DNA of 64,000 bases from Varroa destructor. Its lineage: Eukaryota; Arthropoda; Arachnida; Mesostigmata; Varroidae. Of this stretch, positions 38,009 to 49,140 are shown piece after piece. The stretch lies in the NCBI RefSeq assembly GCF_002443255.2, contig NW_019211454.1, forward strand, positions 38,187,719-38,251,718, given 5' to 3'. A program made the position numbers and the translations under genes. The notes under the pieces are model-generated. The model made no database searches, had not been told where the DNA came from, and worked only from the letters and a program-made list of their open reading frames with translations. Position 1 is the stretch's first letter; every line of letters starts with the position of its first letter.

Positions 38009-39620
38009 TATGAGGTCACTTTACAGCTCAGATACTTTCAGTCTGCTTGTATCTGTCATCTGAAGCGATTTTCAAGCGTTTAGAATAGGCCAATCACGCG
38101 GAGCCCTAGAACTCAGTGTCTAAGAGACATTCGCGTGTTGCAACCGGTTGCTGCGCTGACAGATGATGGCCAAGAACTTGGCTGAGGCTAGGTGGTAGCT
38201 ATAGCTGCTGCCAGTAATACTTGCGGAGCCGCTCTGCTCCTTCTGTGAATATGTGACAGTGAAACGCAACAATGCACAAGCATCTCATCTTGCGTGAACT
38301 CCTCGAACGAGCCCCTCTGATAAGTGGCACGCGCCTTGGATGGAACCAACCCATGTCCGTCGCCGACTTCAGTTAACTAAGCTCTTTCTGTTCTAGCCAG
38401 ATGTTGAGTCAGCTAGTTGAATCAAACCTAGGACTCGACGAAAACGAGAGGAGAACGCTCGGCGCACATTGGCGTTTCGCCTTCTGCTGCAAACCCCAAC
38501 CTGGATGCTAGCGAATCCAGTGAAGGCGCCAAATATACGAAGCAAGCCTCGGGTATCGGTGTTGGGGTTACTGCACAGCCACATAAATTCTGTGCGTATT
38601 TAGGGTAATAGTAAAATTCAGTACATATACTGAAATATTTCTGTTTTACTTATGATGTACTCGACGGCTAGTTCTAATATCATATATATTATCAAACGTC
38701 GTCTTATCTTTACAATAATGACATCCTAACAGCTTTCGCGTGTTTAGTATTTATGTACTTTATCCCAAAGTACCTCCAATAACCCTAAATAATTACGGGT
38801 TTCGTAATTGTCAGATGCACAAATTTAGCAACCTAAATGCTACGGCGATCGGCACAAACTGCGTTACCAGGCTACTATGTATCCGCTGGCATCGTTGTCA
38901 ACAAATGGCAGACGTACAGCAGACTTTGAGTTACGATGCTTACTATTCCCATAGTCCTTGTCATCGTCAGCTACGTTTTCTTCAATGAGTAGCGCATAAT
39001 ATCATGGTTGTATAGTACCTTATTTATTTCTGTTAGTGAGCTAATTTACCGTAAACTGTATTCGCGTGAATCCGCTTCAAATTTCCGCCATGCTGTTGTT
39101 GCCGATAACGTAAGCAACCAGCCCGGAAACGGATACACAAACCCGCTGGTTTCAGTTACCTCAGCGCTGCGAGGCTTGCAATAAACCGCATTGATCTGAT
39201 CATACTGATGACACTCGCTCCATGATTGACGCTTTATAGCGCCGTTAGTTCTGCTACTTCCAGACTGCTTCTGGCAGCATTGGCTTGACTCTGTTTGATT
39301 GTATGCGTTTTGTGATTGAGCGTGCGTCTGTGTATGCAACTAATGTTCCAGAGCTGCGGCAAGACGTTACTATTAATGCTGATTTCTACTACAGCCGCAA
39401 TTGACCGACGATAACGACCATTGATCTTCTCGAGGTTCGCAATATCGTTTGCGACACGAGTTGTGTGGTTGCCATTCACTGCTTGCTATTTTCCCGGATC
39501 TCATCGTCATTACGTGTCCACGTTGAGTTTCGTCGTACGTATATTTTTCGCTGATTAGCTGCCGTCTACCGTCGATCACAAAAAGCAAGTAAGTACCTGC
39601 CACAGCAGTGCGGAACATGT

Positions 39621-39651
<31 letters not shown>

Positions 39652-42600
39652 TTTACGTACCTTTTAGTTCGGCTGCCAGCTTTAGAACAACGTCTACGCG
39701 TCTGCCGCGATGATGATGTCCGCTCACAGACAACACTTGCGCGGAAAGACGCAAGCGCCAGGAGAACACGTCTCTGATACCGGCAGCATCAGTGGTGAGC
39801 GCATTCAGACGCAATTTTTCATTCTCCGCTGTCGTTCGCACCCCCGCGTCACCTGTGCGCGAGGTTTGTCCGGGGTCAGCACTGATTCAAGCGCAGTGCC
39901 CCGTCATATCAACTGCTACGATTTACGTGATCTGAAATTGAAATTCTCTTCGAGCTGCGATTTTAACGATATTATTTGTTTGAGAATGCAAAAAAGGAAG
40001 AGAGAGACAAACGAATGTAATGGCGGTTAGCGTTGCTCTTTGATCCGACGCTTTGGTGGAAGACATTTAGGGAACAAACGAGCGTTTGGCGACGTCTGGA
40101 AAATACTTGGAGGTAGGAAGGCGGATATGCTCCGTAAACAGAGACCTACTTTATTATCTACGTCAAAGGCGTTTGTCGGTCACGTCTTTTCATCAGCTTT
40201 AGCTCCGATCCTATCGTTGTAGTTTCCATATTCATTCTACAATGAATTGCAATTCTCATGTTCGAACTGCGATTCATCGCGTATCTTTGCTATTTATTAG
40301 ACGTTTTCTTGGAACGCTCATATAATTTCAGATGTGTGAGTGACCACTATTAGTATTTTAGTTTTTATTTGTGTTCTTGAGTTTTTTTCTGTTAACTCAG
40401 TGAGCGAATGAAGTAGCTTATACTCGACATATGTGTTTTGTAGAAGTTCGCTACTTGATTTCTTAGATTGTTCTTCTACCAGGCGTCACATATATTGACG
40501 TGAAGTTTTTCGAGCTAAGAACTGGTAACAGGCAGACTCATCCGTTGAACCTGGAGAATGCTAGTGACAGCGATGAAGAAAAGCCATCGGCTTATTAAAT
40601 TAGCCATAGGAGTCTAGTAGCTTATAACTTTGTAAATATCAAATGTATCCCAAGGCCCCTAATCCTCGATCAGCACTAAACTTCATCAGCAAAAAGTAAC
40701 AAAAAACATATATATATATGTATGTTTTTTATTTTTTCAACTCAACTGAATCTTCTATATATAGAATTTAAGACTACAACCATTCACCACGGCTACTTTT
40801 CATTTCGAAGACCTCATAATCATAACACCAATGTGAAGTAGAATTACGGTAAATGCGCTATGTTATGTATTGTACTATCAGATGGCATCTATTGCGTCAA
40901 CTGTTAGGTCTCACCTGGCATTTGGTCCTTACAAAATCGGACCACGACTGGCGTTAGTTGTTTTTTTTTTTATATGCGCATTGTTGCATCACGAATCGTT
41001 GTCGTCGTCCTCACTATTCAGATCAAAGTTAATCTCATCCTTGGTGATTGTGTAGTGTTACTTATGAATGAATTTTTGTTTGTCCAAAAATGAGCCTCGA
41101 CGCCTGCGGTGACCAAAATGTTCTTGCAATCTGGCCGAAAAAAGCAGGTGCGAAGTAGGGAAAAAGTAATCGAATTGGAAGAGAAAAAATAACCTGATTA
41201 GCAGCACCCTGCCTCCCCCTCTTAACCAGCAGTAGATGGATGTTTCTCAACTCAATCCGTAGCATTGGTACAGAAAGAGAGGCTGAAACGAATTTAAATG
41301 AACTACAAAGCCAATCGGGAAGGCCGCACTTTCAATGCATGTTGAAAGCGAAGCATCTGTATTTGTCTGTCGGTTTATATGTCTACGCGCAGAGAAGCTG
41401 AAACTGTGTGGCAGGCTAAAGGACACACAGACCTTGACTGTCAACCCTAAGAGAACGATGTCATTTAGGACTCCGTCCTTTTAAACAAGAACCTACTACA
41501 ACTGTTACTACTTCTACTGTTAGTGCGTCGACTTAGCTTTTTTTTCTGATCGACACCCGCTACGCGTGTATTGCAGATGAAGACGAAAGACATCGCGCTA
41601 ACAAGACCCCACAGCACCGTCACACATCTGTACCGAAGCTCGTTGCTGTTGTATGTATGGCCTTCACCGATTTTGATATAGTTTGTGTACGTCGCGTCAA
41701 GTTCTATGTATGCGCGTGTCCGAGCGATGATCGAGACTCGTTTTTAGCGCTCAATCATTACTTGGATCCGATCTATTAAGTGTTACGTTTCACAAGTCGC
41801 TCTGTTTAATGAAAGCATTAGTTACGTTCATAGACGTAGTTTTTGTATGTGTACAAGCAGTTGTCATTGTTTCATCATCGGATATGAACAATATCTATCT
41901 AAATATATCTATAATATCTAGAAAGTGGGATGTCATCGCTTTGTACGCATACAGAACTTTTATCGACCGCTAAACCGGGTAACACTAACATGTTGGCCTA
42001 AGTTAGTCCTGCTCACGGTAGCCATACCGGCAGCTGCTATTGAAAACCGAGTGATCCCGTTTGTTTCGCTCTCAGTCGTAACGGGACCGGCAGACAGCCC
42101 GCAGAGTGGACCTAGAAGGCAGGGAGATCGTCATCGTTGTCGGCGTGCTCGTCTCCAGTCTGTAGCTGATCGCTCGCTTGCTGCTGCTGCTGGTAGTGCC
42201 CGTGGAATCGGTAGCACTACGTCTATACTACAGGGTGCTGTAGATCGGGGCACCAACAGAGTGAGCTCGTGAGCACTCTTGCTGCAGAATGGAGCACCAT
42301 CATCATCGCAACGTCTACCACAGCCACTGTGATCGTCTCTAGAGCTTCGTAGCAATCCAATCAACGAGAGAGAAGCGACGATTCAGCTAGTGGACATGGC
42401 GACGCTGCCACGTGCCCTTAACGCTGAATCTGGTGAACGAGTGCTTCAGCGACCGCAGCCGCGGCGAGACGAACTATCAACCAATCGCTATCACAAACCG
42501 GTAACGACGCGGTTAAGGGATACGTCTGGTCCAGTACCTTTGTTACTTCTGTTGCTGTCGCTGCTGTATGCTCCGATTAGATCACTGGCCCATTATTACG

Positions 42601-42885
42601 ACCACTGCTAGTCTTAGCAGTCTGTCCATGTAGTAGTATTTACATGTGCGGGTGTGTGCGTGTATACACGCGGAAGTCGAGCGTTGCGCGACACGGAACA
42701 GCAGATTCCGTCGGACGCTACATCCAAACATCCTTGTCTTGCTAGCAAATATCCGTAGCATACTAGCAATTAATGACCCGCAGACCAGCAAGTAGAACTC
42801 TTCTTCAAGAAGAGCACTTCTTACCGAACGTTGGTAGTCGGCCATCGTCGCCAGCGTCCTTCTGGTTCCGCACAGCTAGCTCAGT
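38009..42885. other. no supportable gene; one CTG tract
   Basis: It includes (CTG)9 at 39625-39651 and AT-rich sequence around 40.2-41.0 kb. At 38,420-38,437 a short string (TCAAACCTAGGACTC) resembles part of the repeat at 42.9 kb. No supported coding region. Confidence 0.45.
39625..39651. repeat. (CTG)9 microsatellite
   Basis: Nine pure CTG units, the same unit count as the CAG tract at 12,068 but in opposite orientation. No supported reading frame. Confidence 0.9.
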
Positions 42886-42940
42886 CCGATTTAGGTCCAG
42901 GTGCGGACTGACACCGATCAACCCTAGGACTCAAATCCCG
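42886..42940. repeat. hairpin-containing repeat, copy 1 (second copy at 62,276)
   Basis: CCGATTTAGGTCC (42886-42898) and GGACTCAAATCCCG (42927-42940) form imperfect inverted arms. The same layout and arm sequences recur at 62,276-62,334, and the right flanks also share ACGAT after a similar spacer. TAGCTCAGTCC just upstream resembles a pol III box A and GGACTCAAATCC a degenerate box B, so this may be a decayed tRNA-like SINE. Its limits are not resolved. Confidence 0.4.
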
Positions 42941-43069
42941 AACTCCGCTATGACGATTCTCCTCTCTCCAGCAGCAACAACTCAACCAAAGCAGCGAACC
43001 AGCCCAATCCAAGACACATTTGTATGTGAGCGATCTAAGCGTTCGCTCGTTCGCGAGTGCGACCACTCG

Positions 43070-43096
43070 TCTGGCGCGCGCGTACAACGCGCCAGA
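43070..43096. repeat. GC-rich 9-bp hairpin
   Basis: TCTGGCGCG (43070-43078) pairs perfectly with CGCGCCAGA (43088-43096) around a 9-nt loop. A second, imperfect hairpin (CGCTCG/CGAGTGCG around TTCG) sits just upstream at about 43,043-43,061. Confidence 0.6.
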
Positions 43097-44772
43097 TTAA
43101 CAAAATATAATAGAAAACCCGAAAGAGCTATGACGCTCGTGAGAGCAAAGAGCGAGACACCACGAAAGAACAGGAATGCGGGATGAATGGAGGAAGATAC
43201 AGGGGAGGGGGTGAGCCCGGGGGGAAAGTTAGAGAAAAGGTAGCGACGACGACGCTCGACCCTCTGTTACTCCTTTGGCGACTGCCGCGACCCCACATAC
43301 CGCATGTATGTTTACGGCATGGCATAGAGCCATATTGACAGAGTTTTCGGCATTGAGTTCGCTTGCTCCGTTCTGCCACGCGCCTAACGGAGTGACTGAA
43401 TTGACTGTGCTTCGTACAGAACGCTACAATTCTACACAGGGGGAGTGAAGAGCTCGAATGGATAATACGACCAGCGCAAGCCACATGCTGGCCGGCACGA
43501 GCCTTCGCCGTCAGCAGCAACCTGGATAGGCTGGTCAGCCGGCCTGTTCAAGCTCGTCTTAAAAGCCGTCAGCAACAGCAGCAGCAAACGCGTGCTCGGG
43601 CAGGTGGTACCAAAAAAACATTTGCTCTGTCTGGACGACGCTAGCTATGCCGTTCATGGTGATAGTGACGGCACGGGCTACTTCGCCATCATGCATTTGA
43701 TCTCTATTTTGTTCGAGACAGGAGAGCTTAGGCGTGAATTGAACCACACCGTCCGTCGTTGTCCTGAAGCTTAGTTGTGCTTGAAGAATCCTACGGGAAG
43801 CCTTATAGATCGCGACCCCTGTGCCGTTATTCGTGTTAGGCAGAGAAAACATTAACATGAATCGAGCAGTTGAAAATTTCGGCAGTAAGCAGTATCTCCG
43901 TCAAATTGGTGTTACTAGCGGGCACCTTTTTTCCTACGACAATCGGCCTGTAGTCGTTTACGTTCGATAAAGCAAATAAAATATTTATTTCTTGGTTCAT
44001 TGAAACGAAATTAATAAGCACTTATCAAATCGTTCTTCTGAAATCATCAAAGAGAAAAGAAATACATAAGAAGCAAATCCGGTTAAATGCAACCCAGCGT
44101 TAGTCCTGATCATACAGACCGGTTACACTATAAACGCGTTTTCCGTTCACACAGTAGTAGCATACAGATAATACGATACACAGCGTTTGATTTTAATTCT
44201 CGTACACCGTTTCTAAATTTGAGCTTGCGTTAGGTGGCAGCTATCACTAAATGAAGTTCCACCCCGTAATATGAGGTTTGTTCATTTGGTTCATTTCAAA
44301 GCATCTGGTTATAACTCTTGCTATGCGTTCGCGGGGGACTGCAATTCAAAGACTTTCTCTATGCCAATATACTTCTGGCCTTAAGTATTGACGCCAGACG
44401 TACAGCTGCACAACGTGACTGAAATACCATGCGATATCACTCCTAAGGCAGTTCTTCCAGGCCCGCCCTTCTGTCATCATTTCAGCAACAATGATCAACA
44501 ATAGGACAATGTAGAGCTTTGGCATTGTATATGATCGTGCAGAAGTACTATACTTTATTCCCTATTGCAGATACTTCTATCGTCGTACACGACCCCGTAT
44601 TGGTCTCTTTGTCTATGCACACATTTGTCTGTTACTGTTATGTTCACTAAATCGATCGACGCATCGCATAGTAGTACATTTAGTGGATATAAGCTTGCTA
44701 AGGTTTATGCGATCAAAATGCGCGAACGTTGATCTGGGACGCAAAGGCCAATCTTTACTGGGCTTTGTTTTT

Positions 44773-44783
44773 GGGGGGGGGGG
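44773..44783 (+). repeat. G11 homopolymer
   Basis: An 11-G run after TTTTT. Long G runs are rare in this window. It could be real or a sequencing-length uncertainty. Confidence 0.8.
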
Positions 44784-44944
44784 ATTTCGGCTGTTCCACG
44801 AAATGGTATTGCAGACTTGGTGTTCTTTTTACTACGTCAGCTAGTGCCTTCTGACACTATCTTGGAGAGTGTTGCGATACGGCTCGATCGTAGACCAGGT
44901 TACAAAGTTACCGTCATCGCGATTTCAATAAATTCACTCGCTGT

Positions 44945-44964
44945 GGCCTGGCCTGGCCTGGCCT
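44945..44964. repeat. (GGCCT)4 pentanucleotide repeat
   Basis: Four tandem GGCCT units in otherwise unremarkable sequence. Confidence 0.85.
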
Positions 44965-46359
44965 CGATATATTGAGTGCGGCCTTTCGGAATGCGCTCTT
45001 CGATCAACGCCAGCCGACTCAACTGATCGCGTTCTCTAGGCTATGTTCTCTGGTGGATGTGCGGCAGGGCCTGCACGCGGATCTTCGCTTTGATTTGCCT
45101 CCCTCTGCGTGCTGCATGAAGTTTATTTCGTTGATGCTGAAGCTATGTTAGGCGCTCTTTCGAATAGAGGTACAGTTTGTGGTTCCGCGAACTGCCCTCC
45201 ATCGCTCCACGGACGCAGTCAGCACCATTAGAGTTGACCGGTCTTCACTTGCTCTTTATCTTAGGCTCGTCAGTGCGAGGTAGACGACTTCATTGCGGAT
45301 TAATTTTCAGTGCGCTGACGCGTATGGCTGTTAGAAGCTACGCGGAACATAAACAACCCCCCAGAACTCTAGGTCACACGGCAGTAACAACAGCAGCAGT
45401 AACACCAGCGGCATCGATATGGCGGATTTCGCAGCGTGTGAATTGTACATTGGTCGTTATCGGCAGCAGCAGTGCATCGATGCACTTCGTGTTATCCTGT
45501 TACTTTCCTAGCCCTCATTCACCAATTGCAATAACAACAGTGGTCCCAAAAGCGGCACCAACATACGAATCCCCGACACGTCTTCCCAACTGCCCTTTGG
45601 CTCCATGAAAAAATGTCGATTAAGGTGACAACATTTGGAAGACGTTACGCTTGTTCGTAGCTAGGTAGAGTTCTTTTCACTTTAGAATACGCCATCCACC
45701 GCAAAAGATTATGCAATGATCAGACTGGCGCTCAGCTTTTATTACAATCTGTCCGTTTTCAGTAAATCGTTTGTAGCTTACGCGTATATCGATACGAATA
45801 GCTTGACGTATATTGTGCCCGAACGTAGAGTTCTGTAGAACGTCAGCGTTATTATATTTTCTATTGCGACGATGAAGTCGAGAGAAAATATAAGAATAAA
45901 TGATTCGTGAATGTGGCACTTCGCTGAATGCTGCTCTCGTGCAAGTGTTTACTGTGCACGTATACATATAAGCTATATAGGCATGGCACAAGTTGGCCTG
46001 CTGCTCTGCCTTATTCTTAACGAGCTAAAAACGAGTACAAAAGAACGACGTCGCCTCTCTCGTCAACCGAAGTTTTTCAGAAACCTCAATCAAGACCACT
46101 TGCGTTACCTATTAGCTCCATGATGGATGTTCATTATTGATTGATGCCAATTTGCAGATTATCATAGCTGCGTACATATATATGAAGAGAACTCGGTGTT
46201 GTTGTTGTCGCAATTGCCACAGATCGGCAACTAGAAATCGCGAATTCGATCTGTCTAAATCGAGTTATATGTAGCACTGCGGGCTCTCGCAGTGTCTAAA
46301 CGCCCATACGTGAACCCTAAACAAACCTAACTTAGGTGGGCGCTGGGGCGTTGGCAGCG

Positions 46360-46530
46360 ATGCGACGCCAGTTCTGGGGCCTGCGTCGTGCCACACTGCA
46401 CGATTCAGGTTCTACGTCGAATTGTGACAGCTCGGTGGTGCTCAACAGTAACGGCAGCGGCAGTAGCTCGGCCGCCCGCTCTATCAGCGTATCTCACGCT
46501 GATTCAGTCCTGATGCTGTTGCTCGCATGA
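46360..46530 (+). CDS. small ATG frame, Ser/Asn-rich (56 aa)
   Basis: ATG at 46360 to TGA at 46528-46530. The product begins MRRQFWGLRRATLHDSGS, continues with a Ser/Asn/Gly-rich linker (LNSNGSGSSSAARS) and ends in a short hydrophobic SVLMLLLA. The basic aromatic start plus Ser-rich linker resembles isoform-specific N-termini of larger arthropod proteins. No clear donor is seen before the stop, so it could be a small standalone ORF, an upstream ORF or chance. Codons favour G/C at the third position. It sits at the left end of the triplet-repeat-rich block. Confidence 0.17.
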   Translation: MRRQFWGLRRATLHDSGSTSNCDSSVVLNSNGSGSSSAARSISVSHADSVLMLLLA

Positions 46531-46727
46531 ACAGCGGCCATAGGCGGCTGGTGGTAGTAACGCTGGTTCGTATAACATGGCGCGTTCCCTATGTATGGCT
46601 AGCTAGTGTTGCTGCGGAGCGCTCCGGTGCCGTTGATAGAGCAAGCGACGACAGAAGCATCGCTGGCCACCGCCGTAGCTGCGACCACAATAAGCAAGCG
46701 CAGTAACAGCAGCGGTACCGGCAACAA

Positions 46728-46728
<1 letters not shown>

Positions 46729-46770
<42 letters not shown>
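46729..46770 (+). repeat. (GCC)14 triplet repeat
   Basis: Fourteen pure GCC units. In one plus frame (46606-46791) they give a 14-Ala run after SSGTGNN and before SSIRSA, but that frame lacks an ATG and splice support. Pure repetition of one codon argues for a recently expanded tract. Confidence 0.92.
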
Positions 46771-46771
<1 letters not shown>

Positions 46772-46912
46772 GCAGCATTCGGTCGGCCTAGCAGTAGCTC
46801 GGCTCCGTCATAGCGATCTCTGGTCCCTGCGGCTGTCCTGTCCTATCTGGCGGGGCTCTGGTGCATGGCGTTGTTGTGTATCGATGCTGCTGCTAGAGCT
46901 GTCGGTGGCTGG

Positions 46913-46960
46913 GTGTGTGTGTGTGTGTGTGTGTGTGTGTCTGAGTGTGAGTGAGTGAGT
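46913..46960. repeat. (GT)n followed by (GTGA)n
   Basis: About 14 GT units and then a short GTGA tract. The His/Thr run in the minus frame 46808-47170 derives from it. Confidence 0.9.
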
Positions 46961-47461
46961 GTTGGCATGAAGCGGGTGTCTCTGCTGGGAGAGGGTCAGT
47001 TGACGGGAGAGGAGTAGAGCAGCTGCTATTCGAGCTGGTGCATTCTTCCATCGGGCCAGTCTATCTCGCCATCTCTCGAAAAGCTGACGTCGCTCCGATT
47101 GCCGAAGAGAACCTTGTAGCATGTCCAAGTCTGTGAACAACAACCGCAGCAGTTGCCTTGTGTGTGCCATTGCTCACTAATACGTCTACAATTATCTGCT
47201 TCGAATGTGCATTTGTGTTGTTCACCGCGTCTATGAGAACTCGAGCGATTACGACTGTTATTACAACAACAACGAACTTGTACGACAGTTCGACTTCATC
47301 CAGTTGGTTGTGTTAACCCCGAGGGAGGGCTGATCGCTCGATATTGTGTCGCCTGTGCGTGTGTATACAACAGTTTGTGTATTCGCAACAAGAAAAGTCG
47401 GAGAATAGAGCAACAACGAAAGGGAGGAAAAAATCGATAATTTTTGATATATTTTTAACAG

Positions 47462-48017
47462 CAGCGCGCTGTCGATATGCTTTAAATGCATAGACCGACA
47501 ACATCGTACAAGTATCGACATTGTGCGTGAGTTCCAACAACTGTGGCAACTCTCTGCGGTGAATCGTCGACGATCCCTACCGCTAGTCTGTCCGCCGAGA
47601 CGCAAGCGATGAGCCCTTGCGTCTCCTGTGGCCTGCCGTTCGATAGTTCCCCTTGTGACGGTGGTGAAGAGTCGTCTTCGTCGATGTGCGAATGTTGCCA
47701 CCGATTGGGCCAGTGCAGTTGCAGTGATAGTTCTTCCCGTTGTTACGTTTCGTGTGAACGCCCTCGTGCTTCGATGGATACTCGCACGGATACCCGCAGT
47801 GCTCCAAACCTCACTAACGTTCCCTTTACATCGACGACACCATCTTCATCACTATCAACATTACCGCCATCAACAGCAACAACGTTATTAACCCCACCAG
47901 CGCCAGCATCCCGGGCAGGAACAACAAAAATGACAGTGATAAAAGAAACAACAAACTCGTTTGTGCCCAATTCAAGCCATTCACGAACCTCGAGGACTAC
48001 GTCATGCGCGTGTCAAG
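47462..48017 (+). CDS. candidate 5' coding exon: Cys-rich then Ser/Thr/Pro-rich, donor at end
   Basis: An acceptor-like site (gatatatttttaacag) ends at 47461 and a consensus donor CAAG|GTAAGC starts at 48018. An in-frame TGA at 47528-47530 makes ATG 47609 the first internal start, giving 136 codons plus one base (phase 1). Residues 1-50 hold about a dozen cysteines in CxxC, CxCC and CxC spacings (SPCVSCGLPF, CECCHRLGQCSC, CYVSC), which could bind zinc or be disulfide-bonded. Residues about 65-105 are a Ser/Thr/Pro-rich, disordered stretch, and the exon ends RTTSCACQ. There is no signal peptide before the Cys-rich part, so an intracellular location is more likely. No known domain matches. The next exon was not found in the window. 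Confidence 0.33.
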
Positions 48018-48111
48018 GTAAGCTGACCAATCAATACACTAGAAAGATTTTGTCGAGTTTAGTAGGACAGTGGTCGGTGCCTGGCTAAGCGGAAAAGGTA
48101 TTTTCAGAATG

Positions 48112-48267
48112 TCACACCTTCATCTGAGGTCTGTGACCAGTCTGTCCTGGCGTATCGAGCGTTTCGCAAGCTGCCGCATGATCGTCATCCAAATGAACAA
48201 CTGAGGTTTCCGGAGCAGGTCCGCCGTAGTTGACCTTTCGAATTGTATTCTGTTCGAAACGCGACAT
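48112..48267 (-). CDS. candidate minus-strand exon, polar 51-aa frame
   Basis: On the minus strand, ATG at 48267-48265 opens a frame ending in TGA at 48114-48112. It encodes MSRFEQNTIRKVNYGGPAPE followed by an acidic VVHLDDDHAA segment and TPGQTGHRPQMK. A possible acceptor (ctatacgaacgagcag) lies just upstream of the ATG, and AAG|GTGTGA at the end could be a weak donor. The composition is polar and protein-like with no hydrophobic segment, as in a cytoplasmic tail or linker. It lies only 94 bases from the end of the plus-strand candidate at 47,462-48,017, so the two are convergent if both are real. No family is recognised. Confidence 0.22.
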   Translation of the reverse strand: MSRFEQNTIRKVNYGGPAPETSVVHLDDDHAAACETLDTPGQTGHRPQMKV

Positions 48268-48895
48268 GTAGATGCTGCTCGTTCGTATAGAAAAACAGTT
48301 TACCGACATTGCGATGGACGCTTTAACGAAACAGGTGTTGTATCTACCTAAAATACTTGTACTGTCTAGAAAAATCAAGCACGTCAACCTTCATACAGTT
48401 ATATTGCAGGGGAAATTGGCGAAAGCAGAAGGCAGAGTTGAAGGGGGCACGTAAAAATCCTAGTTGTTTACTGCGCTGACACAGTATTGCTCTGTAAACG
48501 ATGACGACGTATTTGTTTTGATATGATTCAATGAGGTGATGGCAAAGTTTGCTGTTACTGCTGGACAGACCTCATGGCTCTCCTCGGGTAGCCAATGCGA
48601 CAGCAACTAGCAGTGCCAGCAAAAGCCAGCAATGGCAGCAGCTGTAGCTGCTTTCTGCAGTATTGGAGTGGCGCAACTCTCCCCGTCGTCGTTCGTTCAT
48701 TTGTTGGTCCTGCCGGCCGCCGGGTCTCGTCTGCTGGTTATGGCTGCGTTATGCCGCTGGAGCTTTAGCTGCTGCCGTGCAGTTCGCTGTACTGCGCTCG
48801 GTGTAGCTTGTCCGCTGCTGTTACTGCTACCGGAGTCAGCCATCGTCATCGTTCGCCGTCGTTCCACACGACAGAGCAGCTTCGTCTTCGTCTGA

Positions 48896-49023
48896 CTGCT
48901 GCTGCTGCTGCTGCTGCCGCCGCCACCGCCACCGCCGCTGCCGCTGCCGTTACCGCAGTCAGTCACTCCACAACTCGACTTCAACGACAACAACAACAAC
49001 AACAACAGCAGCAGCAGCAGCAG
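48896..49023. repeat. (CTG)7 ... (CAA)6(CAG)6 inverted triplet block
   Basis: (CTG)7 at 48896-48916 grades into GCC/ACC-rich sequence and is followed by (CAA)6(CAG)6 at 48988-49023. The CTG and CAG tracts are reverse complements separated by about 90 bases. On the plus strand one frame reads an Ala run then a 12-Gln run and stops at 49035. On the minus strand a 118-codon frame reads a Leu run, a Gly/Ser linker and a polar tail. Triplet periodicity keeps frames open in both directions, so neither frame is called as a gene. Confidence 0.8.
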
Positions 49024-49110
49024 CGCTACGACTAGCTTTAGCGGCGGCAGCACTTGTTCTGTCCTAACAGCAGCAAATCAGTAACAATAGCGTTCAGTGT
49101 TTGTCAGTTG

Positions 49111-49140
49111 TGCCTGCCTGCCTGCCTGCCTGCCTGCCTG
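49111..49140 (+). repeat. (TGCC)n tetranucleotide repeat
   Basis: About 7.5 TGCC units. It creates the repetitive start of the 193-codon frame 49101-49682, which is therefore not called. Confidence 0.92.

Larger units (their letters stand above)
43097..46359. other. no supportable gene; short tandem repeats
   Basis: It contains a G11 run (44773-44783) and a (GGCCT)4 tract (44945-44964). Frame 45177-45608 (143 codons from a non-ATG start) has no domain. The rise in GC and triplet repeats begins near 45 kb. Confidence 0.45.

Noticed and set aside
38420..38437. Third copy of the 42.9-kb repeat
   Set aside because: Only about 15 bases match and the partner inverted arm is missing.
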